Positions 1 through 6,946 are shown, counted from the first letter of the stretch. The stretch is 7,450 nucleotides of DNA from UBA287 sp034190325 (GCA_034190325.1 JAXHST010000071.1:1-7450), one strand, 5' to 3'. Notes: generated by a model not told the origin, from the letters alone. Numbers and translations are program-made.

Positions 1-1
1 G

Positions 2-118
2 GTAGCGCTCCTTTCCGCGATGTTTAAAAAGAAGTTGCTGGCTGTGTATATCATCACGATTTTTGGCATCGCGGTTGTGGTTGGGTACGTATTTAATCTT
101 CTGGTGACAATGCTCTAA
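2..118 (+). CDS. C-terminal end of a membrane protein, possibly ArsP/YraQ-like permease (partial)
   Basis: An open frame enters from the left edge and stops at TAA 116-118, leaving 38 residues. A lysine-rich turn (FKKKLL) is followed by one strongly hydrophobic segment of about 25 residues (VYIITIFGIAVVVGYVFNLL) and a very short tail, so this is the last transmembrane helix of an integral membrane protein. A basic 'FxKK' turn followed by a final helix with a G-Y-x-F-x-L-L ending resembles the C-terminus of the predicted permeases of the ArsP/YraQ (DUF318) type, but that is recall from a short stretch and not proof. The hydrophobic helix is seen directly; the family is inferred. The next ORF begins only 6 bases after the stop, so the two could be cotranscribed. 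Confidence 0.5.
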   Translation, partial: VALLSAMFKKKLLAVYIITIFGIAVVVGYVFNLLVTML

Positions 119-124
119 AAGGGG

Positions 125-262
125 ATGAAATATAGAGCTAAAATGCTCAAAAAACCTGCTCGAAGTATTCTTGAAGCTCATTCCCTTTTTAAATCTTCTG
201 ACATGCAAAAAATGGCTATTGAAAGATGTGAAAAAGTTGAAAATCACTGGAAAAATCGATAG
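125..262 (+). CDS. Small AT-rich ORF, 45 aa, function unknown
   Basis: An ATG six bases after the permease stop opens a 45-codon frame ending at TAG 260-262. The G-run of AAAAGGGG (117-124) directly abuts the ATG, which is too close for a good SD; a second in-frame ATG at 143 is an alternative start. The product is basic at its N-terminus (MKYRAKMLKKPARS), then has a mixed-charge stretch likely to be helical, with one Cys and one Trp near the end and no hydrophobic segment. I do not recognise it. Codon use is AT-rich (AAA, GAA, CTT, TCT) and line 181-240 counts to 30% G+C, lower than the following purine genes, which hints at a transferred or decaying small gene. It could also be a chance ORF in a spacer. 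Confidence 0.4.
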   Translation: MKYRAKMLKKPARSILEAHSLFKSSDMQKMAIERCEKVENHWKNR

Positions 263-282
263 TGCCCGCAGAACGCCCTATA

Positions 283-294
283 GAAAGAAATATC
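283..294 (+). promoter_or_regulatory. Putative archaeal promoter (BRE/TATA) of purSL
   Basis: Bases 283-294 read GAAAGAAATATC. A purine-rich BRE-like stretch (GAAAG) is followed by an A/T-rich TATA-like box (AAATATC, centre about 291). The centre lies 26 nt before the ATG at 317, the spacing expected for a leaderless transcript, and matches the layout at 2853 and 6930. The match to the TATA consensus is modest. Confidence 0.4.
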
Positions 295-316
295 AGTGCG
301 TAATAAGCTTTATCTC

Positions 317-565
317 ATGCAGGTCGATGTCAGGGTCTTTTTGAAGAGCGGAATAGCTGATGCTGAGGCTGAGACCGTTGAGAGATCTCTAAATATGCTC
401 GGTGTTGATGTTAAGGAAGTGAGGGTATCAAAGGTCTATTCTCTCTTTGTAGATGCTGGAAATGATGAGGATGCTATGAAGGTTGCGAATGAAGCGTGCG
501 AAAAGCTTCTCGCAAACCCTGTTATAAACGATTTTGAGATAGAGGTAAAGCATGATCAGGCTTAG
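317..565 (+). CDS. purS: Phosphoribosylformylglycinamidine synthase, PurS subunit
   Basis: PurS is the small subunit of the PurL-PurS-PurQ FGAM synthase complex. It bridges the glutaminase PurQ and the synthetase PurL so that ammonia can pass between them, in cytoplasmic de novo purine synthesis. The protein shows the typical N-terminal strand with VDVRVFLKSGIADAEAETVE, then a helix with NMLGVDVKEVRVSKVY, and a C-terminal acidic/helical part ending in a strand, covering the whole roughly 80-residue family fold. I chose ATG 317 (82 aa) because the family normally has only a few residues before the first V-x-V-x-L-K strand and a TATA-like box lies 26 nt upstream. An in-frame GTG at 296 would add seven residues (89 aa) but has no SD. 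The stop overlaps the purL start by 14 bases, indicating translational coupling. No purQ is present in the window. Confidence 0.9.
   Translation: MQVDVRVFLKSGIADAEAETVERSLNMLGVDVKEVRVSKVYSLFVDAGNDEDAMKVANEACEKLLANPVINDFEIEVKHDQA
541..546 (+). promoter_or_regulatory. Shine-Dalgarno site of purL
   Basis: AGAGGT lies five bases before the purL ATG at 552, inside the end of purS. It supports translation re-initiation at the overlapping start. Confidence 0.5.
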
Positions 566-2798
566 AGGCTTGAGCGATGATGAGCTTATGGACCTCAGCA
601 GAGGGAGACAGCTAAACCTCAGTTTTGAAGAGATGAGGCGAGCGCAGAAATTTTTTCTGGAGCAGGGCAGAGAGCCCACGGAGGTGGAGCTCGAAGCGAT
701 AGCGCAGGCATGGAGCGAGCACTGCTCATATAAGAGTAGCAAACCTGTGATGAGAAGAACAATATTCAAATGCACAAAAGAGGGCATGATAAGTGATGAT
801 GCTGGCGTTGTTGAGTTTGATGAGGATCATTACTATGCTGCTGCTCTGGAGTCGCACAACCACCCCAGTGCTCTGGACCCCTATGGGGGGGCTGCAACAG
901 GGGTTGGGGGCATAGTGAGGGATGTTCTCTGCATGGGGGCAAAACCTGTCGCATCAGCGAATATGCTGTTCTTCGGTCCTCTGAGCATGCCGTATGAGAG
1001 GCTGCCCAGGGGAACCAAGCATCCTGCCTATCTTCTCAGGGGTGTTGTGAAAGGGATCTCTGATTATGGCAACAGAATAGGCGTTCCAACGATCTCTGGC
1101 TTGATGTGCTTTGATGAGAGCTATACCGGCAACTGCCTTGTGAATGTGGGTTGCGCAGGGATAATGAGAAAAGAGCATCTTGTGAGAAGCAAGGCTGGTG
1201 GAGAGGGGGATATATTCGTTCTTGCCGGAGGAAAGACAGGCAGGGACGGCATACATGGAGTTACATTTGCTTCATATGAGCTGAGCGAAGGCTCTGAGGT
1301 TTTTAGCAGACCCGCTGTCCAGCTCGGGGATCCTCTAACAAAGGAGGTTTTGATACATGCTGTGCTTGAGTGCGTTGAAGAGAGGCTTGTGACGGGGATG
1401 AAAGATCTTGGTGGTGGAGGGCTATCGAGCTGTGTTTGCGAGATGTCCTCTGAGCTCGGGGCAGAGATAGAGCTTGACAATGTGCCTTTGAGAGAGAGAA
1501 TGGAGCCATGGGAGATCTGGGTATCTGAGAGCCAGGAGAGAATGATGCTCACGGTTAGAGAGGAAAACCTCAGCAGGACTCTAGAAATATTCGAAAAGTG
1601 GGACATAGATGCTGCGCCCATAGGGAGGGTTACTTCGGATAGGAGAATAAGGATATTCTCCGATGGCAAAAAGGTTGCTGATATGCCCATGGATTTTTTA
1701 TCTGGCTTGGAATGTGAGAGGCCCTGCAGGAAGAGAGAGATCAGAGAAAGAGAAACAGAGTTCAGTGAGCCGGAGAGCCTCAACACAGCGCTATTGAATA
1801 TGATCTCCTATGCTGATGTGGCAAGCAAGGAGTATGCCATAAAGCAGTACGATCAGGTTATTCAGGGAAATGCGGTGCTTTATCCCTTGCAGGGGCGCTT
1901 CAATTCAAAGGGGCCAGGTGATGCATCGATAATAAAGCCACTGGAGAGCATGAGAGGGCTTGCTGTCACAAGCGATTCTTCCCCGCTAAAAGTTGGCCTG
2001 GATCCATACAGGGGTAGCAGGTGCATTGTGGAGGAGTCTCTGAGAAATCTGGTTGCAGTCGGCGCAAAACCAGAGTCTCTGCTAGACTGCCTCAATTTTG
2101 GAAATCCTGAGGATGAATCGGTTATGGGGGATTTTGTCTCTGTGTGCGAGGGCATAGCTGATGCTGCGATGGCCTTTGATATCCCTGTAATCTCCGGTAA
2201 CGTGAGTTTTTACAATGAGAGCTCGATGGGAGCGATCCTACCAACACCCGTTCTGATGGGGATAGGGATAATAGATGATGTCAGAAAGGCTGTCAGCATG
2301 GATGTGAAGAGCGATGGCAACAGCTTATATCTCATAGGAGAGACCGATAATGAGCTCGGAGGATCGCAGTATGCAAGGCTTCTAAACCTGAATGGCGGAA
2401 TGGTGCCGAAGGTGGACGGCGAAGGATTTATGAAAAAGGCAAGAAGTTTGTTGAAAGCGATGGATCTGGCGATAATAGCCTCATGCCATGATGTATCTGA
2501 TGGGGGCATAGGCGTAGCTCTCGCGGAGATGCTCTTCGCTGGTGGCTTCGGGGCAAAGGTGAGCATAAAAAGCATCCCCGGTAAGGCAAACCGCTTTGAT
2601 CAAAAGCTCTTTTCAGAGAGCAATGGCAGATGGATAGTTGAGGTGGAGAGGGGAGAGGAAAAGAGCTTTAAAGAGCTGTGCAGGGATGCCGTTCATATAG
2701 GGCAGGTGACTGAGGATAGGCATATGAAGATAGACGAAAAGATAGATATGAGCATAGACGATCTCTGTGATGCATGGAAGAAAGGAATTGATGTTTAG
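552..2798 (+). CDS. purL: Phosphoribosylformylglycinamidine synthase, PurL subunit (small type)
   Basis: PurL converts FGAR, ATP and ammonia (from glutamine via PurQ) into FGAM, the fourth step of IMP synthesis. At 748 residues it is a full-length 'small' PurL with two AIRS-like halves and no glutaminase domain. Diagnostic stretches are W54-SEHCSYKSSK (substrate/ATP region), E100-SHNHPSA with the active-site HNH, the glycine-rich AATGVGGIVRDVLCMGA that follows it, D285-LGGGGLSS, and H646-DVSDGGIGVALAEM in the second half. All expected motifs are intact. The ATG overlaps purS and has an upstream SD (AGAGGT). The C-terminal stop at 2796-2798 overlaps a short downstream ORF in another frame. Arg codons are nearly all AGA/AGG, typical of the surrounding archaeal genes. 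There is no sign of truncation or frameshift. Confidence 0.97.
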   Translation: MIRLRGLSDDELMDLSRGRQLNLSFEEMRRAQKFFLEQGREPTEVELEAIAQAWSEHCSYKSSKPVMRRTIFKCTKEGMISDDAGVVEFDEDHYYAAALESHNHPSALDPYGGAATGVGGIVRDVLCMGAKPVASANMLFFGPLSMPYERLPRGTKHPAYLLRGVVKGISDYGNRIGVPTISGLMCFDESYTGNCLVNVGCAGIMRKEHLVRSKAGGEGDIFVLAGGKTGRDGIHGVTFASYELSEGSEVFSRPAVQLGDPLTKEVLIHAVLECVEERLVTGMKDLGGGGLSSCVCEMSSELGAEIELDNVPLRERMEPWEIWVSESQERMMLTVREENLSRTLEIFEKWDIDAAPIGRVTSDRRIRIFSDGKKVADMPMDFLSGLECERPCRKREIRERETEFSEPESLNTALLNMISYADVASKEYAIKQYDQVIQGNAVLYPLQGRFNSKGPGDASIIKPLESMRGLAVTSDSSPLKVGLDPYRGSRCIVEESLRNLVAVGAKPESLLDCLNFGNPEDESVMGDFVSVCEGIADAAMAFDIPVISGNVSFYNESSMGAILPTPVLMGIGIIDDVRKAVSMDVKSDGNSLYLIGETDNELGGSQYARLLNLNGGMVPKVDGEGFMKKARSLLKAMDLAIIASCHDVSDGGIGVALAEMLFAGGFGAKVSIKSIPGKANRFDQKLFSESNGRWIVEVERGEEKSFKELCRDAVHIGQVTEDRHMKIDEKIDMSIDDLCDAWKKGIDV

Positions 2799-2829
2799 AA
2801 TAGATAAAGAAGCGTATGAAAAGGTTTAA
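2791..2829 (+). pseudogene. Possible N-terminal stump of a third purSL operon gene (12 codons)
   Basis: An ATG at 2791 overlaps the purL stop (ATGTTTAG) in the same coupled style as the purS-purL junction, with an AAAGGA SD-like sequence a few bases upstream. It encodes MFRIDKEAYEKV and then TAA at 2827-2829. This reads like the start of a protein such as an archaeal JAMM/M67-type metallopeptidase, which often opens with 'M-x-R-I-x-K-E-x-Y-E'. Only the overlap, the SD-like site and the 12 codons are seen; gene identity and decay are inference, and a chance match is quite possible. The TATA-like box of the next operon covers its stop codon. Confidence 0.25.
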
Positions 2830-2831
2830 TA
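2818..2831 (+). promoter_or_regulatory. Archaeal BRE/TATA promoter of the glycosyltransferase-debranching enzyme operon
   Basis: GAAAAGG (BRE-like, 2818-2824) is directly followed by TTTAATA (TATA-like, 2825-2831, centre 2828). The centre is 25 nt before ATG 2853, and the bases between (CATATCCCCTTTTCATT) hold no SD, so transcription should start at or next to the ATG and give a leaderless mRNA. This separates the alpha-glucan genes from the purine operon. Confidence 0.55.
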
Positions 2832-2852
2832 GAGACATATCCCCTTTTCATT

Positions 2853-4106
2853 ATGCGTATATTGCACATTTCATGGGAGTTTCCGCCAACGATTGTTGGT
2901 GGTTTAGGCACATTCACCATGGAGCTCACAAAACAGCTTGTTGTTATGGGGAATGATGTAACCGTCTACACGCTAAATAGAGATAACAACAACCCTACAA
3001 GAGACCTCTGGGAGGGGGTTGAGGTTCACAGGCCAATGATCATAGATTTGACCCAGGCTTTAAGTGTGTTTGCAGGTGAGGAGCTGAAGCGCTGGGGTGA
3101 AGGGCTCAGGTTTTTCTCTGATGTTTTTACATACAACATATTGAGCGCATCAAAGGTGGTTAACCAGCAGATAAAGAAGGAGGGTAAGAAATTTGATGTT
3201 GTTGACGCCCATGACTGGCTTGGGGCAATAGCAGGGGCGTCTATAAAAGATGAGACAGCCCTGCCACTTGTTTTTCACATCCATTCTACAGAAAAGGGCA
3301 GGAGCATGGGAAAAGGCTCCAGGGTTGTCGAGGATATTGAGTATATGGGTGCGGATAAAGCTGATTGTGTGATCACCGTTAGCTATGCGATGAGGGATCA
3401 TCTGATATCACTGGGTTTTCCAGGAGATAAAATAAAGGTATGCTGGAATGGCGTTGATGAAAAAAAGTACTCCATGGAGAACTTCAGCAAAGAGGAGATC
3501 TCTGAGCTTAGAGGAAGATATGGATTGAGAGAGAAAGAAGTAATGCTTCTGTTTGTCGGGAGGCTTACAGCTGTCAAGGGAGCTCAGAATCTGGTAGAGG
3601 CTATGCCTGAGATCCTGAAAGACTACCCTGATACAAAGCTCGTTATCCTTGGTGTGGGTGAACTTGAGAATGACATTAGAAGAAGGATAAAGGAGCTCAA
3701 CCTGGGGGATAAAGTTGTTATGCGAACAGAGTTCGTTGAAGAGCATGAGAGAATCCTTCACTATGCATCAAGTGATGTTGTTGTTCTGCCGAGCTTTTAT
3801 GAGCCTTTTGGCATAGTATGCACTGAGGCTATGTCTATGGGTAAACCTGTGGTAGTCGGAGCAAAGGGCATAACCGGTTTCAGAGAGCAGGTAATACCCG
3901 ATGGGGAAAAACAGTGCGGCGTTCACATGGACCCTTATAACCCTGAGGATATAGCATGGGGAGTTTCAGCTGTTTTGTGCTGCCCGGAAAAGCTTGAGCT
4001 TATGGGCAAGAACGCAAGAGAGAGAGTGCTGGCAGAGTTCACATGGGAGAAGATAGCAAAGAAGACACACGACATCTACGCGGGAGTGGTAGGGAATGAG
4101 ATCTAA
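2853..4106 (+). CDS. GT4-family glycosyltransferase, glycogen-synthase-like
   Basis: The product is a soluble two-domain (GT-B) retaining glycosyltransferase of 417 aa. The N-terminal domain opens with RILHISWEFPPTIVGGLGTF, the strand plus Gly-rich donor loop shared with archaeal and bacterial glycogen/sucrose-synthase-like GT4 enzymes, and includes DVVDAHDWLGA and VFHIHSTE. The hinge has W198-NGVD. The C-terminal domain has FVGR237-L-TAVK242-G, the conserved Arg/Lys that bind the donor diphosphate, and the EX7E motif E317-PFGIVCTE325. No signal peptide or membrane segment is seen. The gene overlaps the debranching enzyme by 11 bases and shares its promoter, so the likely role is extending an alpha-1,4-glucan from a nucleotide-sugar donor. 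The GT5 'KxGG' Lys is replaced (IVGG), so it is GT4 rather than classical GlgA. Another acceptor, such as a compatible solute or a cell-surface glycan, cannot be ruled out. Confidence 0.85.
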   Translation: MRILHISWEFPPTIVGGLGTFTMELTKQLVVMGNDVTVYTLNRDNNNPTRDLWEGVEVHRPMIIDLTQALSVFAGEELKRWGEGLRFFSDVFTYNILSASKVVNQQIKKEGKKFDVVDAHDWLGAIAGASIKDETALPLVFHIHSTEKGRSMGKGSRVVEDIEYMGADKADCVITVSYAMRDHLISLGFPGDKIKVCWNGVDEKKYSMENFSKEEISELRGRYGLREKEVMLLFVGRLTAVKGAQNLVEAMPEILKDYPDTKLVILGVGELENDIRRRIKELNLGDKVVMRTEFVEEHERILHYASSDVVVLPSFYEPFGIVCTEAMSMGKPVVVGAKGITGFREQVIPDGEKQCGVHMDPYNPEDIAWGVSAVLCCPEKLELMGKNARERVLAEFTWEKIAKKTHDIYAGVVGNEI

Positions 4107-5976
4107 TAGAAGGAGCACCGATTTTGAATGGCTAGAAACGAATGGACTTGGGGGTTATGCATCCTCAACCCCTTCCTTTGTCAATAAAAGAAAGTACCAC
4201 GGGCTTCTTGTCTGTCCTCTGGATCCCCCGGTGAACAGAAATGTCATCGTCTCAAGCATGGATGAGAGGATAAATGGAAAGAAGCTGGATTTCCACGGTT
4301 ATGACTTTAACCTGTTTCATGAATTCTCATTCTATTCGGATGGGATGTATGTGAAGAAGAGACTCTTCATGCCCTACAATAAGAATGCTACCGTCATTGA
4401 TTACAGATTGGAGAGTTTTTCTGAAAGAAACTTCAGATTCGAACTTACACCCATGTTTGTTTTCAGACACATATACAGCGTGAGCGATAGAAAGGGTGAG
4501 ATAAGCATGGAGCTTTGCGGAAAGGACACAGGACTCTGCGTAAGCAGGAATGGTGATAAAGCTTTCATAACCTCATCTGTGCCCTTCCTATTCGAGGAGG
4601 ATAGAAAAACAGTGAAAGCATACTATCCTCTGGATGATGAGCGAAAGGAGGATTGCTACGAGGATCTCTTCTCCCCCGGCTCCCTATTCATAGATATGAA
4701 GACTCCATCCACTCTGAGCATAGCTCTCTCCATGAATGAGCCCTATGCTGACTTTAGCATGGAGGAAGAGAAGAAGAGAAGGGAAGCGCTCAAGGATGAA
4801 TTCTACAGACTCCATCCGTATAGAGAGAGCGATGTTATCAATGCGTTGATTCTCTCAGCTGACAGATTTGTGGTCAGCAGAGAAGGGGGGAAAAGCATTA
4901 TGGCAGGCTATCACTGGTTTGCTGACTGGGGTAGAGATGCTCTGATATCCTTGCCAGGCCTGCTGCTTGTAACCAGGCGCTTTCAGGATGCAAAAGAGGT
5001 TCTTCAGCTATTCTTAGCTCATGAGCGCGATGGTGTGATACCGAACGGTTTCACAGAAGAAGGGGGCGTGATGTACAATAGCGTTGACGCATCTCTCTGG
5101 TTTATAGATAGGGTTTACAGATATTTTCTGTACACGAATGATGTTGACTTTCTCAGGAGCATATGGGAAAAGCTGGATTCCATAATCTATAGCTATATGA
5201 ACGGAACCAATGGGATAAAGATGGATAAAGATTCTCTCATCTCACATGGAGATCAGCTTACATGGATGGATGCTATTGTGGGGGACAAACCGTGTAGCCC
5301 AAGAGGCCCGAAGGCAGTAGAGGTCCAGGCGCTATGGTACAATGCGCTCAAAGTCATGGAGCGGATGGCGGGTTACTTAGAGTATGATACAGAATTTTAC
5401 AGAAAGATATGCTATGGCATCGAAGCGAGCTTTGAGAGAAAGTTCTTTAATGGAAACTACTTTGCTGACAGGATAGGAGATGACTTTGTTGACAACTCTC
5501 TCAGACCCAATCAGATCATAGCCCTGTCTTTAGAGTATACCCCCGTGCACAGGGAAAATGCTATGCGCGCATTGGAGACGGTGAGGGGTAGCCTGTTAAC
5601 CCCCTTCGGACTCCGCACTCTCTCAAGGGATGATCCCAGGTATACTGGCAGGTATAAAGGGAGCATCGTTGAGAGGGATAAAGCGTATCACAATGGCACA
5701 ATCTGGCCCTGGCTCATGGGCCCGTTTATAACTTCATATCTAAAGCTCTCAAACTATACAAAAGAAGCGAGAGAGTTTTCTTATGAGAACCTTCTCATGC
5801 CTTTAATGCTGGAGGCTATGCCTTCGGGCAATATAGAGGAGGTCTGCTCCGGCGATGAGCCCTTTGAGAGGGGCGGCTGCATATCCCAGGCATGGAGTGT
5901 TGCAGAGGCACTGCGCTGTCTGTGTGAGGATATAATGCTTGAGAAACCAGCATATGCTTCGCAGTTCCTTGATTGA
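4096..5976 (+). CDS. Amylo-alpha-1,6-glucosidase / glycogen debranching enzyme (GH133-like)
   Basis: This 626-aa enzyme should hydrolyse alpha-1,6 branch points of glycogen-like glucans in the cytoplasm. The N-terminal GDE domain (about residues 10-230) opens with the family signature FEWLETNGLGGYASSTPS and KYHGLLV. The C-terminal (alpha/alpha)6-barrel domain (about 250-620) carries H273-WFADWGRDALISLPG, P316-NGFTEEGG, T389-WMDA with the likely catalytic-region Asp392, Y531-HNGTIWPW and GGCIS-Q598-AWSVAE. Length and motif order fit archaeal debranching enzymes and nothing is missing. The start ATG lies inside the end of the glycosyltransferase gene with GGTAGGG just upstream, indicating coupled translation. 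The gene converges on the minus-strand protease gene, with 82 bases between the two stops. Family assignment is firm; the exact natural substrate is inferred. Confidence 0.93.
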   Translation: MRSNRRSTDFEWLETNGLGGYASSTPSFVNKRKYHGLLVCPLDPPVNRNVIVSSMDERINGKKLDFHGYDFNLFHEFSFYSDGMYVKKRLFMPYNKNATVIDYRLESFSERNFRFELTPMFVFRHIYSVSDRKGEISMELCGKDTGLCVSRNGDKAFITSSVPFLFEEDRKTVKAYYPLDDERKEDCYEDLFSPGSLFIDMKTPSTLSIALSMNEPYADFSMEEEKKRREALKDEFYRLHPYRESDVINALILSADRFVVSREGGKSIMAGYHWFADWGRDALISLPGLLLVTRRFQDAKEVLQLFLAHERDGVIPNGFTEEGGVMYNSVDASLWFIDRVYRYFLYTNDVDFLRSIWEKLDSIIYSYMNGTNGIKMDKDSLISHGDQLTWMDAIVGDKPCSPRGPKAVEVQALWYNALKVMERMAGYLEYDTEFYRKICYGIEASFERKFFNGNYFADRIGDDFVDNSLRPNQIIALSLEYTPVHRENAMRALETVRGSLLTPFGLRTLSRDDPRYTGRYKGSIVERDKAYHNGTIWPWLMGPFITSYLKLSNYTKEAREFSYENLLMPLMLEAMPSGNIEEVCSGDEPFERGGCISQAWSVAEALRCLCEDIMLEKPAYASQFLD

Positions 5977-6058
5977 CCAATAATATCTGAAGAGCTATTA
6001 AAAGAAACTGCTCTGCTATCCCCTATGTTCTGGTTTTCTTCAATACGCTTTAGCTTCA

Positions 6059-6790
6059 TTATATCCCTCCAATTAGCTTTACGAAATTCCCAAAAGTGTG
6101 GACAATCCCAACAGAAAGAATGTTATCAGTTCGGTACATAAGATAACCGAAAATTAAAGCGGTGCCAAACTTTTGAGAGCAATCATAAACAGCTCCTAAA
6201 GATATGGTGCTATAGTTTAGAAGATGTATAAAAGTAAACAACAGAGCTACAGATACAATAGCATACCCTGGCTTCATAGATTCAAGAAATCTTCTCTGCA
6301 AAAATCCTCTGAAGATTATCTCTTCAGAAAATCCTATATATAGATAATGTAAAAGGCTCCGAGGAGTAAGATTAAAGTTATGAACGAGATAAACAAAAGC
6401 ATCCGATAGCCCTACCTTACAATAAAACATTATTATTGTAATCGCAGGATAAATAAAAATTACTATTCCTACAACCACGCCTATTATGGCACTTTCCCTT
6501 ATATTTTCAGTAGATATTCCTAGGCTTTTAAGATCTCTTTTTTCGATAAAGAACACATAAAGAAGAATGAGGATAACCATCACCAACTGAGGATAAGGAT
6601 GAGCTGGTAAAAGATAGACTTCAACTCCGGCGAGTGACAAAAATGCAATTAATGCTATAGAAGAATATAGCAAATACTTTTTTTCCCTTTTATCAATTTT
6701 CTTATTCCCTTTAGTCATGTATTTTATTAGAAGAAGAAGAGCGATTAATAGAAGGTAACTCCCTATCCCATAAATAATTTCATTTGTCAT
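6059..6790 (-). CDS. CPBP-family intramembrane metalloprotease (CAAX protease/bacteriocin-processing type)
   Basis: This polytopic membrane protein of 243 aa has about seven or eight hydrophobic segments. The three CPBP motifs are present: E156-EIIFR161-G (EExxxR), F185-TFIH189 (FxxxH) and H231-TFGN235 (HxxxN). The putative zinc ligands are therefore intact and it should be an active Abi/Rce1-like protease. I chose ATG 6790 over the in-frame ATG at 6805 because a clean GGAGG (6797-6801) sits six bases before it and its ATGA overlaps the stop of the upstream 47-aa gene. CPBP members prenyl-process proteins, act as bacteriocin immunity factors or help maturation; the substrate here is unknown. 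The gene is much more AT-rich (27-30% G+C in hand-counted lines) than the genes to its left, suggesting separate origin. Confidence 0.88.
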   Translation of the reverse strand: MTNEIIYGIGSYLLLIALLLLIKYMTKGNKKIDKREKKYLLYSSIALIAFLSLAGVEVYLLPAHPYPQLVMVILILLYVFFIEKRDLKSLGISTENIRESAIIGVVVGIVIFIYPAITIIMFYCKVGLSDAFVYLVHNFNLTPRSLLHYLYIGFSEEIIFRGFLQRRFLESMKPGYAIVSVALLFTFIHLLNYSTISLGAVYDCSQKFGTALIFGYLMYRTDNILSVGIVHTFGNFVKLIGGI

Positions 6791-6930
6791 GAAAAACCTC
6801 CACATTTTTCACATTTATCAAAGGTGAAAGGGTTGGGTTTTTGCCATGGGAAATGGGGAGAAAAACATAATTCTACATTTTTGAATGTTGAAAAATTTTC
6901 CTTTTTCATATCACAAAACAGTTCATCCAT
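6787..6930 (-). CDS. Small four-cysteine protein, 47 aa, coupled to the CPBP protease
   Basis: ATG 6930 opens a 47-codon frame that ends at TGA 6787-6789, overlapping the protease start as ATGA. No other start codon is available before the upstream in-frame stop. The product is Phe-rich (eight Phe, one Trp), has a charged N-terminus (MDELFCDMKKE), a Pro/aromatic middle (FSPHFPWQKPNPF) and a C-terminus FDKCEKCGGFS with a CxxC pair; Cys are at 6, 22, 40 and 43. It has no membrane segment or signal peptide. A TATA-like box 26 nt before the ATG supports a leaderless transcript. I do not recognise the family. The context allows a small zinc-binding partner or regulator, or a peptide that the CPBP protease cleaves or protects against. 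Evidence for translation is the coupling, the promoter and coding-like composition. Confidence 0.6.
   Translation of the reverse strand: MDELFCDMKKENFSTFKNVELCFSPHFPWQKPNPFTFDKCEKCGGFS
6797..6801 (-). promoter_or_regulatory. Shine-Dalgarno site deciding the CPBP protease start
   Basis: GGAGG on the minus strand is six bases before ATG 6790 and lies within the last codons of the 47-aa ORF. It falls inside any product started at 6805, which argues against that longer start. Confidence 0.65.
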
Positions 6931-6946
6931 GCAACCTATATTATCC

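Noticed and set aside
1121..1786. 221-codon minus-strand ORF within purL
   Set aside because: It is antisense to a conserved purL with all motifs intact. The product is Ser/Leu/Pro-rich, typical of a reverse-frame shadow.
5991..6014. AGAGC ... GCTCT inverted repeat in the spacer between the debranching enzyme and CPBP genes, as a terminator
   Set aside because: It has only a five-base stem with a 14-base loop and no adjoining T-run. Archaeal termination usually relies on T-rich stretches, and the nearby TTTTCTT (6034-6040) is short, so no terminator is claimed.
6788..6805. Longer CPBP start at ATG 6805 (MWRFFM...)
   Set aside because: The GGAGG SD lies inside that extension and at ideal spacing from ATG 6790, which also overlaps the upstream stop. 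The longer start has no SD of its own.
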